A stretch of DNA of 38,312 bases from Anaerolineales bacterium (lineage in GTDB: Bacteria; Chloroflexota; Anaerolineae; Anaerolineales; UBA11858). Under the pieces are notes generated by a model. The model was not told where the DNA came from, ran no database searches, and was given only the letters and a program-made list of their open reading frames with translations. Made by a program: the position numbers and the translations under genes. The stretch lies in NCBI GenBank assembly GCA_021108255.1, contig JAIORG010000255.1, positions 1 to 38,312 on the forward strand. Direction: 5' to 3'. Positions 31,575-38,312 of this stretch are shown here, piece by piece (positions within the stretch are counted from its first letter, which is position 1; the number at the start of each line of letters is the position of its first letter).

Positions 31575-32617
31575 TGACAAAAAAAATACTCACATACATA
31601 GATCATTTTCACGGAAAAGTGCAGTCTTCATCCTGGGAAGCTCTGGGATTGGCTGCCAAAATTGCTGCTGACAGCGGCGGAGAAGCTGCTGCTTTAATCC
31701 TCGGAGAGGGTGTTAATGACCTTGCTGAGCAAGCTTTTCATTATGGCGCCGACCAGGTTTTCCTGGCAGATCACGCTATCCTGAAAGATTTCCGCCCTGA
31801 ACCGCTGGCAGAGTTAATTGCTGCAGCTGCCGGGGATTATCAGCCGGACGTGATGATTTTCCCCACTACTACTCGTGGAAGAACCCTGGCCGGTATGGCA
31901 GCAGTTGACCTGGAGTCGGGCGTGATGGTGGATGTCATTGATCTGGATTGGAAAGAGGATAAGATCACAGCAACCCGGTCCATCTATGGTGGGAAATTAT
32001 TAGCCAAATTGACCTGCAGCACCAGCCCGGAGATTATCACAATCCGGACCAGGGCATTCGACAAACCTGAACCGGATAGCGGACGGTCTGGGTCAATAAC
32101 TAACCTGGAAGTATCCCTCGATCCCGCAGATCAAGCTACAACTGTTATGGATATTCAGGAAAAAGCTTCCGGGGTCAGCCTGACGGACGCCAGCGTAATT
32201 GTTACCGGGGGACGGGGCACTGCTATTAATCCTGCCCTCACTCCACCAGATGATCTGGATGAAGAAGGTGCGGATGTCTGGAAGGCAGAGCAGGGATTTG
32301 ATCTGATTCAGAATCTGGCAGATGTTCTCGGTGCGGCAGTTGGCGCCAGCAGGGCTGCAGTAGATGCCGGATATATTGAGTACGATCACCAGGTAGGTCA
32401 AACCGGCAAGGTGGTCTCACCTGACCTGTATATTGCCTGCGGAATATCCGGGGCTATTCAGCACCTGGCTGGAATGCGCAGCAGCAAGGTTATTGTTGCC
32501 ATCAATAAGGACCCTGACGCGCCAATCTTTAACTTTGCCCGCTTTGGCCTGGTAGGTGACATGCACGAGATCCTGCCCCCGCTGACAGCTGGATTAAAGG
32601 CATATCTGGAAGGATAG
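31574..32617 (+). CDS. etfA: Electron transfer flavoprotein subunit alpha
   Basis: FAD-binding partner of EtfB, 347 residues. The C-terminal FAD domain is intact: VGASRAAVDAGYIEYDHQVGQTGKVV, then DLYIACGISGAIQHLAGM, INKDPDAPIFNFARFGLVGDM and EILPPLTAGL. The N-terminal half is the nucleotide-binding-like fold shared with EtfB. Its reading frame overlaps the end of etfB by one base. No ETF:quinone oxidoreductase gene is nearby, so the electron sink (quinone, NAD or ferredoxin) is unknown. The operon ends at a strong bidirectional terminator 12 bases after the stop. Confidence 0.97.
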   Translation: MTKKILTYIDHFHGKVQSSSWEALGLAAKIAADSGGEAAALILGEGVNDLAEQAFHYGADQVFLADHAILKDFRPEPLAELIAAAAGDYQPDVMIFPTTTRGRTLAGMAAVDLESGVMVDVIDLDWKEDKITATRSIYGGKLLAKLTCSTSPEIITIRTRAFDKPEPDSGRSGSITNLEVSLDPADQATTVMDIQEKASGVSLTDASVIVTGGRGTAINPALTPPDDLDEEGADVWKAEQGFDLIQNLADVLGAAVGASRAAVDAGYIEYDHQVGQTGKVVSPDLYIACGISGAIQHLAGMRSSKVIVAINKDPDAPIFNFARFGLVGDMHEILPPLTAGLKAYLEG

Positions 32618-32629
32618 TATTTAACAAAA

Positions 32630-32663
32630 AAGGCTCCCGGAGTTTCAAAACTCCGGGAGCCTT
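32630..32663. terminator. Bidirectional terminator between etfA and the KimA-like gene
   Basis: Fifteen-pair perfect stem: AAGGCTCCCGGAGTT (32630-32644), loop TCAA, complementary arm 32649-32663, with A-run before and T-rich sequence after. Confidence 0.9.
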
Positions 32664-32676
32664 ACGTATTTAAGTA

Positions 32677-35067
32677 CTAATGATCGTTTCTCGAAGGCAT
32701 CATCAACACACAGCTGTTAGTGCTTCCCACCACACGCTCGGAATCAGCGCCCATCATCATTCGATCAAAAGTTCCCCTGCCATTTGAAGTCAGCATAATT
32801 AATCCGTAGTCTTCTTTTTCCGCTGTTTCCACGACAGTAGTCGCCGGACGGGATCCTTTTACCAGAGTGGAAACCCGCAGTCCATCTTTTTTCAAACCCC
32901 GGGCAACCGCGTCCAGGAAATTCTTCATTTTGGCTTCTGCCTCCGCGCGCAAGTTCTCGACAACATCTGCCGGAGCACGGTAATTTTCTGTTTCAGGTAT
33001 TTGGGGAACAGAGAGCAGAGTCAATTCACTATCATAAACCTGACCCAGTGTCCGGGCATAAGGCAGCACTTTTTCAGAGGCAATCGATCCATCCAGCGCC
33101 ACCAGCATTCGTTCAGGTTTTTTCCCCATATCTTTTGGTTGATCACCCTGCACCAGGAAAACCGGAATATCCAGTTTCATCATAAGCTTTGAACTTACCC
33201 CGCCGCTCATCCAATGTTTTTCGCCGGATTTCCCCCGGGTGGTGGTGACCACCAAGTCTATCCCGGCGGATTTTACATAAGCCTGGGTGACTTCGGCAAT
33301 AGATCCTCTCCGGACTGCTTTATCCACTTCAAATCCATCGGCTTTAAGCTGTTCTATCATGCTATCCAGATAAATTTCGCGAGCAGCCAAATCCGCGTTA
33401 AATTGCTCCTGTGGTCCATGAGAATAAGATTTCACACCGGATAGCAGCGTCATCGAAGCACCGGTTTCTCTGCAAAGCCGTTTAGCAGCCGGCAGTGCCT
33501 GGGCTGCATATACAGATCCATCCAGCAGGACAGCTATCTTATTGATAGTTTTGTGTTCAGTGCGCCAGTGGCTTCTTTCTTTCGGTTCAGGCTCCCAGGT
33601 TATTTCAGGTGGAGCCATAGGTGTCCCGCCAACAGCAACTGAGGAAGGAGCCATCTGGCCAAAACCAAATCCAGCCAGTAGAGCTGTGTCCAGACCACCA
33701 AGGTAATCCAGTACTGGATCCGGTTCCCCAAGCATAGACCTGGAGATGCTAAACCCGATGTAAAGAATTGGGATGAACAGTAAATAAGTCCAGGCCCCCT
33801 CGAAAAATCGCTCTTCAAAGATGATCGCCGTTGCCCCGGTTGTGAGCACAGCCGCAATGATTGTTCCCGGAATCAACAGGGCTTTACCTATCGTGAAATT
33901 TTCCTTGGCCTGGCGTATCAGGCGTTTGGTAACCGCCCACCCCGTCATACTCAACAGAATAAACACACCGGCAGCATAAATTGCCAGGTAGGTTTCCTCA
34001 TTGGTGCCAAATAATAAAAATGCCAAAACTACAATGCCAACTTCCAGCCAGACCGGTTTATCGGCTACATCATATTCATTTTGCTGACCCAGGTTGGGCG
34101 GAATATAATTGCGCTTTTTTAATCCCAACGCCAGGTTTTGTAACCCCTGGGCGCTGGCAGCTGAGGCAGACATTAATACGGCAGTGCCTACAATCGTCCC
34201 CAAGATGGGCAGCGGATAAGGAAGCAGAACATCCATAGTTTGGGTAAATACGGATACTTCAGAATTTGTCGGATCAGCGATATCCAGGATAGCCGGACCA
34301 ACGATGAGCATAGTTGCGGCCGTGGTGCCCATAATGATCAACAAACTATTAAACGCCCGTTTGCTTCGGACTTCATCGGTACCCTCGTAAGCCGCCACAA
34401 GATTGGCAAACACCTCGATTCCTGTCATTACCGCGAGGATGCGGACATACCCCGCCAGGGTGAAGTGAAAATATTCTCCCTGAAAAGCCGCAAGGTTAAA
34501 GTCAGGCAATTGAAATCCGCGCTGCCAAATTGTCGCGCCAATCATCACCCACAGCAGCACCAGCACTCCCGCTGTGGCAGGCCCAAAGGTTCGGGCAGCA
34601 ACTTTGGGACCCCGATTTACCAGCCAACCGGTCAAGATGCTGAGAGCGATGGCTGCAAACGTGCGGTATTGAATGCCGAAAATCGCACTATTCAATACTG
34701 GAAGACGGTCAGCGATAAAAGTGACCATGGCGGCCATACTGACCAAAAAGGTCAGAGTATATTCCACAAAAGTGATTGCCGCGTTAATTTTTACAGCCCA
34801 GCTGCCAAATTCTTCTTCACTTAAGCCGCTGCCCCCACTGCCATCTGTGACCCACCTCATCACCAGTCGGTACATAGCAGAAACCACCATAATGGTGACA
34901 ATCACCAACCAGACCGACGCGCCAAAGGTCACCCGGGCAACCCCGGCAACCACAATCAGCTTTAAGAACGGTCCAAACACATACAATGGTGAGGTTGCTG
35001 GATCCCCTCCTCCAGCGAGCGCACCTTCAAAAGCATTGTTTAATTTATTCGAAATCTTAACTGCCAT
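32677..35067 (-). CDS. KimA-like APC-family permease with two C-terminal Usp domains
   Basis: Integral membrane transporter of about 796 residues. The N-half has about 12 membrane segments, with the APC signature AFEGALAGGGDPATSPLYVFGPF. MTGIEVFANLVAAYE and AIYAAGVFILLSMTGWAVTKRLIRQ resemble, from memory, the equivalent blocks of Bacillus KimA, a high-affinity potassium importer. Two universal-stress domains follow (about 505-640 and 650-796): INKIAVLLDGS and PERMLVALDGS. The second keeps only a partial ATP-loop (SNGRGTFDRMMMGADSERVV). Bacillus KimA has one such domain, which binds cyclic-di-AMP. I chose ATG at 35067 (MAVKISNKL), with AGGG nine bases before it; the frame start 35109 lacks a Shine-Dalgarno. 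The substrate is inferred, not proved. Confidence 0.85.
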   Translation of the reverse strand: MAVKISNKLNNAFEGALAGGGDPATSPLYVFGPFLKLIVVAGVARVTFGASVWLVIVTIMVVSAMYRLVMRWVTDGSGGSGLSEEEFGSWAVKINAAITFVEYTLTFLVSMAAMVTFIADRLPVLNSAIFGIQYRTFAAIALSILTGWLVNRGPKVAARTFGPATAGVLVLLWVMIGATIWQRGFQLPDFNLAAFQGEYFHFTLAGYVRILAVMTGIEVFANLVAAYEGTDEVRSKRAFNSLLIIMGTTAATMLIVGPAILDIADPTNSEVSVFTQTMDVLLPYPLPILGTIVGTAVLMSASAASAQGLQNLALGLKKRNYIPPNLGQQNEYDVADKPVWLEVGIVVLAFLLFGTNEETYLAIYAAGVFILLSMTGWAVTKRLIRQAKENFTIGKALLIPGTIIAAVLTTGATAIIFEERFFEGAWTYLLFIPILYIGFSISRSMLGEPDPVLDYLGGLDTALLAGFGFGQMAPSSVAVGGTPMAPPEITWEPEPKERSHWRTEHKTINKIAVLLDGSVYAAQALPAAKRLCRETGASMTLLSGVKSYSHGPQEQFNADLAAREIYLDSMIEQLKADGFEVDKAVRRGSIAEVTQAYVKSAGIDLVVTTTRGKSGEKHWMSGGVSSKLMMKLDIPVFLVQGDQPKDMGKKPERMLVALDGSIASEKVLPYARTLGQVYDSELTLLSVPQIPETENYRAPADVVENLRAEAEAKMKNFLDAVARGLKKDGLRVSTLVKGSRPATTVVETAEKEDYGLIMLTSNGRGTFDRMMMGADSERVVGSTNSCVLMMPSRNDH

Positions 35068-35217
35068 AACTTTTTTCCCTGCTCTCCTGCCCAAAGATAA
35101 CTCGGACATGAGTTTTTTTGCATTGACTCTTTCTTATTTAATTTTCCTCTTTGGTTGTTACTAAAGAAAGGAAATGGTCACCAACCACGGTATTGCACTT
35201 CATTCCGTTCTAGCCAC

Positions 35218-35246
35218 AAAAAAATAGCAAGGAAAAACCCTGCTAT
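35218..35246 (-). terminator. Terminator hairpin in the 5' region of the KimA-like gene
   Basis: On the minus strand: ATAGCAGGG, loop TTTTT, CCTTGCTAT (nine pairs, one G-U), followed by seven T. A strong intrinsic terminator aimed at the permease gene, about 150 bases before its ATG and about 18 bases after a predicted start site. It may be an attenuator. Confidence 0.75.
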
Positions 35247-35270
35247 CCATTCCTGAAACCATGATATACA

Positions 35271-35276
35271 ATTATA
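35271..35276 (-). promoter_or_regulatory. Promoter of the KimA-like gene leader
   Basis: TATAAT at 35271-35276 with TTGGAG at 35294-35299, exactly 17 bases apart, on the minus strand. Transcription would start at about 35264, just before the terminator hairpin. Confidence 0.5.
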
Positions 35277-35318
35277 CCGTACTTCAATTACCTCTCCAAT
35301 ACTCTAGAGGGAAACTCT

Positions 35319-36473
35319 ATGAACAACCTTCAATCTCAATTTTTGCTTGATCCAGAGGTGATTTTCCTTAATCACGGCTCCTTCGGGGCGACCCCAAAGC
35401 CGGTTTTTGATACTTATCAGAGCTGGCAGCGACAACTGGAAACCCAGCCTGTGAAATTTCTTATCAAGGATTTTCATGAAAATTTCCGGTCAGCTCGTCA
35501 CCAGCTGGCCGTCTTCCTGGGTGCAGATCCGCATAACCTGGTTTTTGTCCCTAATGCTACCTTCGGCATGAATATCATCGCCCGGTCCCTTAATTTTCAA
35601 AGGGGGGATGAAGTGCTGACCAGTAATCATGAATATGGAGCCTGCGATAATGTCTGGTCCTTTTTACACCAGAAAACAGGATTAAAGGTTGTCCGGCAGG
35701 AAATCCCCCTTCCTCTGCCGTCATCTGAGGATATCGTTACCAGAATTTGGGAAGGCGTGACAGATCACACCAGATTAATATTCCTCAGTCAAATTACTTC
35801 CCCCACTGCTGTGCGCCTTCCAGTAGAAGAAATCTGCCGGAAGGCCCAGGATGCGGGGATTCTGACCCTGGTTGATGGGGCACATGCTCCGGGTCAGTTG
35901 AATCTAAATCTGGAAGAAATCGGGGCGGATTTTTATATCGGAAACTGCCATAAGTGGTTATTGGCTCCTAAAGGGTCAGCTTTCCTCCATGTCCTACCTG
36001 AGCGCCAGGAGTTAATTGAACCATTGGTAGTCAGCTGGGGATGGGGGGAGAACTGCCCCTATGAAAGCGATTCCCGTATCCTGGCGCTTCTGGAATGGTG
36101 GGGCACGAAAGATCCAGCGGCTTACTTGAGCGTGCCAGCGGCGATCCAATTCCAGGAGGACCATAAATGGGATAATGTCCGGGAGTTATGTCGAACCCTG
36201 CTTTCAGAAACTCTGACGCGAATCGAAACATTGACAGGGATGCCATCAATCTACGGGCACAACAAGGGAAATTTCATCCAGTTGGGTGCTGCTGAACTGC
36301 CGCCGGGATGCCAACCCGAGAAGCTGCAAAGCTGGCTGTATGACCAGCACAGGATTGAAATTCCCCTTATCGAATGGGAAAACCGCTGGCTCATCCGTCC
36401 TTCGGTGCAGGGCTACAATACCCGGGAGGAGTTGGATAAATTAGTGGAGGCAGTGGAGAAGTATATAAAGTAA
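35319..36473 (+). CDS. Class V aminotransferase-fold PLP enzyme (isopenicillin-N-epimerase-like)
   Basis: Pyridoxal-phosphate enzyme of 384 residues with NHGSFGATPKPVFDTYQSW at the N-terminus, a hallmark of the isopenicillin N epimerase/cysteine-desulfurase-like subgroup. FVPNATFGMNIIARSL, the cofactor-binding DGAHAPGQLNLNLEEIGADFYIGNCHKW and the Schiff-base Lys212 in NCHKWLLAPKG are intact. The C-terminus RWLIRPSVQGYNTREEL fits the family. Most members are uncharacterised lyases or epimerases, and beta-lactam synthesis is not implied, as no other such gene is nearby. GAGGGAAA lies before the ATG. Its promoter region overlaps that of the divergent KimA-like gene. Confidence 0.9.
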   Translation: MNNLQSQFLLDPEVIFLNHGSFGATPKPVFDTYQSWQRQLETQPVKFLIKDFHENFRSARHQLAVFLGADPHNLVFVPNATFGMNIIARSLNFQRGDEVLTSNHEYGACDNVWSFLHQKTGLKVVRQEIPLPLPSSEDIVTRIWEGVTDHTRLIFLSQITSPTAVRLPVEEICRKAQDAGILTLVDGAHAPGQLNLNLEEIGADFYIGNCHKWLLAPKGSAFLHVLPERQELIEPLVVSWGWGENCPYESDSRILALLEWWGTKDPAAYLSVPAAIQFQEDHKWDNVRELCRTLLSETLTRIETLTGMPSIYGHNKGNFIQLGAAELPPGCQPEKLQSWLYDQHRIEIPLIEWENRWLIRPSVQGYNTREELDKLVEAVEKYIK

Positions 36474-36486
36474 TTTGGATCCTTCC

Positions 36487-36678
36487 GTAGGGGCGACCGG
36501 GGCGATCGCCCTATTGCTGCAATATAATGAAATTTGAAATCCACAGGGGGAATAATGAAGAACTCTTACAAAAAAAAGTCCGTCCAGGAAAATTTACCTA
36601 AAAGAAGGAAATCGGATCAGGATTTGCCGTTCCACCATCTTGATAATAAATAAGGGCGACCCATCGGGTCGCCCCTAC
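36487..36678. mobile_element. 192-bp element bounded by inverted hairpin repeats (REP/MITE-like)
   Basis: GTAGGGGCGACC at 36487-36498 and its exact complement at 36667-36678 form a 12-bp terminal inverted repeat. Each end is itself a hairpin: left about 36487-36514, right about 36652-36678 (arms GGGCGACCC and GGGTCGCCC). The ends agree imperfectly for about 27 bases. No target-site duplication is evident. The interior holds a -10-like TATAAT (36523-36528) and a small ORF. It may be a paired REP or a small non-autonomous element. Confidence 0.55.
36555..36653 (+). CDS. Small ORF, 32 residues, highly basic, unknown
   Basis: ATG at 36555, preceded by AGGGGG at a good distance (about 5 bases) and by TATAAT 26 bases upstream, runs to TAA at 36651-36653. 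The product begins MKNSYKKKSVQEN and ends FHHLDNK; it is about one-third Lys, Arg and His. The stop is directly abutted by the hairpin that closes the 192-bp element, which could act as its terminator. The promoter, ribosome site, ORF and hairpin together favour expression, but I recognise no family. It could be a nucleic-acid-binding microprotein or chance. Confidence 0.42.
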   Translation: MKNSYKKKSVQENLPKRRKSDQDLPFHHLDNK

Positions 36679-36690
36679 AGATTATTCTGA

Positions 36691-37551
36691 TTAATTATTC
36701 TCCCCTAGAAGTCGAATGTAATTATCTAAACCCAATAAACCTGAACAAAGCTGCACATAGGCAAAGATTTCAAGCGAAAATGGTAAGTATCCCCCGTACC
36801 CTAACAAGGGCATCTCAAAAAGGTGGCAGCAGTCAGCGTAAGGAATCGAATAAATCCATTTGGGATAAGAATAAAAATTCCACATCTCCCAAAAAAAGGC
36901 AGTAATCAGGACTCCGGCAAAAAGCGCCCCAATGGGACGCCAATCCCCTTTCCTCAACCAGGACACCAGGGAATTGTTTCCCAGCCAGATGTTAATCGGT
37001 TCCAGGATAAAATAAATTGATAACCACACCAGGGGAAAAAAGAGCTGAGGCCACAGCAATAACAATGCTAATCCCAGCCACCCGCCCAGAAAAACCGCAA
37101 TTTCCACCCCGCGTCCAGGATCCAATTTGGGGCCCTGCCGCAGCCGGGATATAGTTGAAAAGCTGCCGGCAAACTCCGCGCTTTCCAGAACCGCGGGGAT
37201 GACAGTAGAAAAACTCAAACTGGCCAGTAATGCATACTCTAGATTTGAAAATGAGTCCCGTCCCAGATAAAACCAATTCTGCAATCGCGAGTTTAACCCT
37301 TCGAATATCCACCACAACGGAATAGAGAGCAGAAACAACAGGATAAATCTCCACCAGCTCCGGGAAAGAAGTGAGCTCCGGTTCCTGAGGAATACCAGAC
37401 CATCCATCAGCAGGATGTATCCCAACCAGAGCGGGAAAAAACCCAGCCCTGTTCTAGCCCCCGGTCCAAACCAATTCAGCGGCCAGAAAATCAAAATTAA
37501 TCCCAGCCCGATCCATCCCTGGGGTGGAAAGTTCCTAATCCTGGCAATCAT
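36691..37551 (-). CDS. Multi-pass membrane protein, function unknown
   Basis: No family recognised. The 286-residue protein has about eight predicted membrane segments rich in Trp and Leu (GWIGLGLILIFWPLNWFGPG, FFPLWLGYILLMDGLVFL, FILLFLLSIPLWWIFEGLN, LGLALLLLWPQLFFPLVWL). A polar connecting loop at about 133-150 (STISRLRQGPKLDPGRGVE) has no catalytic motif. Its ATG overlaps the stop of the methylmalonyl-CoA epimerase gene by four bases (ATGA), so translation is coupled and the start is secure. The right-hand hairpin of the 192-bp element lies just after its stop and may terminate it. Confidence 0.8.
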   Translation of the reverse strand: MIARIRNFPPQGWIGLGLILIFWPLNWFGPGARTGLGFFPLWLGYILLMDGLVFLRNRSSLLSRSWWRFILLFLLSIPLWWIFEGLNSRLQNWFYLGRDSFSNLEYALLASLSFSTVIPAVLESAEFAGSFSTISRLRQGPKLDPGRGVEIAVFLGGWLGLALLLLWPQLFFPLVWLSIYFILEPINIWLGNNSLVSWLRKGDWRPIGALFAGVLITAFFWEMWNFYSYPKWIYSIPYADCCHLFEMPLLGYGGYLPFSLEIFAYVQLCSGLLGLDNYIRLLGENN

Positions 37552-37967
37552 GGCCGTTCTCCTGGCAGCTCATACAATTCGACCAGCACACCCCCGGCGC
37601 TTTTAGGATGCAGAAACGCCAATTTGCGGCCGTCGTCCATGGTTATCGGCTTTTCGTCGATTAATCGCACGCCCTTTTCCTGCAGGTCAGCAATTTTAGC
37701 GCTGATATCCTCGACTTCAATGCAAATGTGGTGCAGCCCCGGACCGCGCTTCTTGAGGAATTTCGCCAGGCCAGAGTCTTCGGTCGTGGGTTGAACCAGC
37801 TCAATTTCGCTTTCCCCTAAAGGCAGGAAAGCAATTTTCACTTCCATACTGGAAACAGTTTCCACATGATCCAGGGTTAAGCCCAACTGATCCTGCCAGA
37901 AGCTTAATGCCTGGTCCAGGTCTTCTACCAATACAGCAACATGATTAAGGCGTATGAGGTCTGTCAT
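37548..37967 (-). CDS. mce: Methylmalonyl-CoA epimerase (VOC family)
   Basis: Interconverts R- and S-methylmalonyl-CoA, joining propionyl-CoA and odd-chain or branched degradation to succinyl-CoA. 139 residues, the usual size. Metal ligands lie in LNHVAVLVED (His9), GPGLHHICIEVED (His79 or His80) and GGVLVELYE (Glu130); the start to end of the VOC fold is intact. I chose ATG at 37967 because the family begins there and a perfect TATAAT lies six bases upstream; the longer frame from 38051 runs through repeat DNA. It is coupled to the downstream membrane protein. No mutase or carboxylase is in the window. Confidence 0.93.
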   Translation of the reverse strand: MTDLIRLNHVAVLVEDLDQALSFWQDQLGLTLDHVETVSSMEVKIAFLPLGESEIELVQPTTEDSGLAKFLKKRGPGLHHICIEVEDISAKIADLQEKGVRLIDEKPITMDDGRKLAFLHPKSAGGVLVELYELPGERP

Positions 37968-37973
37968 AGAATT

Positions 37974-37979
37974 ATTATA
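37974..37979 (-). promoter_or_regulatory. -10 box of mce
   Basis: TATAAT six bases before the ATG at 37967, the distance expected for a leaderless transcript; no Shine-Dalgarno is possible between. Confidence 0.55.
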
Positions 37980-38012
37980 GTATAGGATTAAGACCTCCGA
38001 GGGCGAAACAGA

Positions 38013-38312
38013 AGAGCATGCCTCCCCGCGCCCAAGCCCGTCATCGGGCATTTTTCATTTAATGCTGCACTGACCAAACCATCTTTATGGAATCATCGCC
38101 CCGGAGACGGGGCTCAGAGCATAATCCCCGCTCCCAAGCCCGTCATCGGGCGTTTTTCATTTAATGCTGCACTGACCAAACCATCTTTATGGAATCATCG
38201 CCCCGGAGACGGGGCTCTCAGAGCATACCTCCCCGCTCCCAAGCCCGTCATCGGGCATTTTTCATTTAATGCTGCACTGACCAAACCATCTTTATGGAAT
38301 CATCGCCCCGGA
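38013..38312. repeat. Tandem repeat, unit about 103-104 bp, three copies, last cut by the window edge
   Basis: Units begin at AGAGCAT: 38013, 38116 and 38220. Each holds two hairpins: GCCCG-TCAT-CGGGC followed by TTTTT, and GCCCCG-GAGA-CGGGGC. Differences between copies are few (an A/G, an extra TC, ATC for CCTC). The GAGA hairpin and following CTCAGAGCATA match 13667-13693. No ORF. Unit and spacer structure differ from CRISPR. Confidence 0.95.

Noticed and set aside
34240-34824. A 194-residue plus-strand ORF opposite the KimA-like gene
   Set aside because: Antisense of membrane helices, giving a Lys/His/Gln-rich product typical of a shadow frame.
38013-38312. Possible CRISPR array at the right edge
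   Set aside because: The units are head-to-tail copies of a single sequence of about 104 bp with no variable spacers, and no cas gene is present.
1-38312. tRNA or rRNA genes
   Set aside because: I looked for T-arm-like GGTTCGAATCC patterns and conserved rRNA segments by eye and found none; a tRNAscan-SE run was not possible.

Overview
The window looks like a chromosomal segment of an Anaerolineae-type Chloroflexota bacterium. This rests on general character, not on a marker search. Secreted proteins carry long Thr/Pro-rich linkers after a lipobox or a membrane anchor. The fatty-acid and electron-transfer genes are anaerobe-like. A T-box controls pheST, and one 6-phosphofructokinase is a tandem fusion. 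Most of the window is housekeeping DNA with small intergenic gaps. I found no rRNA, tRNA, transposase, phage gene or CRISPR array.

Layout. 1-3250: the edge fragment of a probable selenoprotein (in-frame TGA followed by a SECIS-like hairpin), a lipoprotein of the metallo-beta-lactamase fold, a C39-like surface peptidase, ogt, and a 400-base gap with a strong unexplained hairpin. 3250-13555: dnaE converges on a tandem-domain pfkA and hutU; then come a UDP-sugar dehydrogenase and a methyltransferase with a zinc-ribbon tail. 13556-13848: a cluster of direct repeats and hairpins. 13849-18566: pheT and pheS behind a Phe-specific T-box (specifier TTC), and a GAF protein. 18706-20364: an exported PpiC-type isomerase and a membrane-anchored protein of unknown function. 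20422-27224: a minus-strand block of repair and RNA/nucleotide-signalling genes: an iron-sulfur uracil-DNA glycosylase, an endonuclease IV-like protein, dgkA, ybeY, pgpH, a YqeY-family gene, a HIT gene and mtaB. 27270-29420: two exported proteins, a lipoprotein and a TPR protein. 29529-32617: an acyl-CoA dehydrogenase with etfB and etfA. 32677-38312: a KimA-like permease with two Usp domains behind a promoter and an immediate terminator, a class V aminotransferase-fold enzyme, a 192-base hairpin-bounded element holding a small ORF, an unknown membrane protein coupled to methylmalonyl-CoA epimerase, and three tandem copies of a repeat of about 104 bases at the right edge.

How the genes fit together. 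The acyl-CoA dehydrogenase, its ETF electron carrier and methylmalonyl-CoA epimerase suggest beta-oxidation with propionyl-CoA metabolism. PgpH (cyclic-di-AMP breakdown) and the KimA-like permease (a family whose Bacillus member is controlled by cyclic-di-AMP) suggest a potassium/cyclic-di-AMP link. Several genes have a perfect TATAAT only 5-8 bases before the start codon, which suggests leaderless transcripts. The strongest candidates for something new are the selenoprotein fragment, the promoter-terminator leader of the KimA-like gene, and the hairpin-bounded small ORF.
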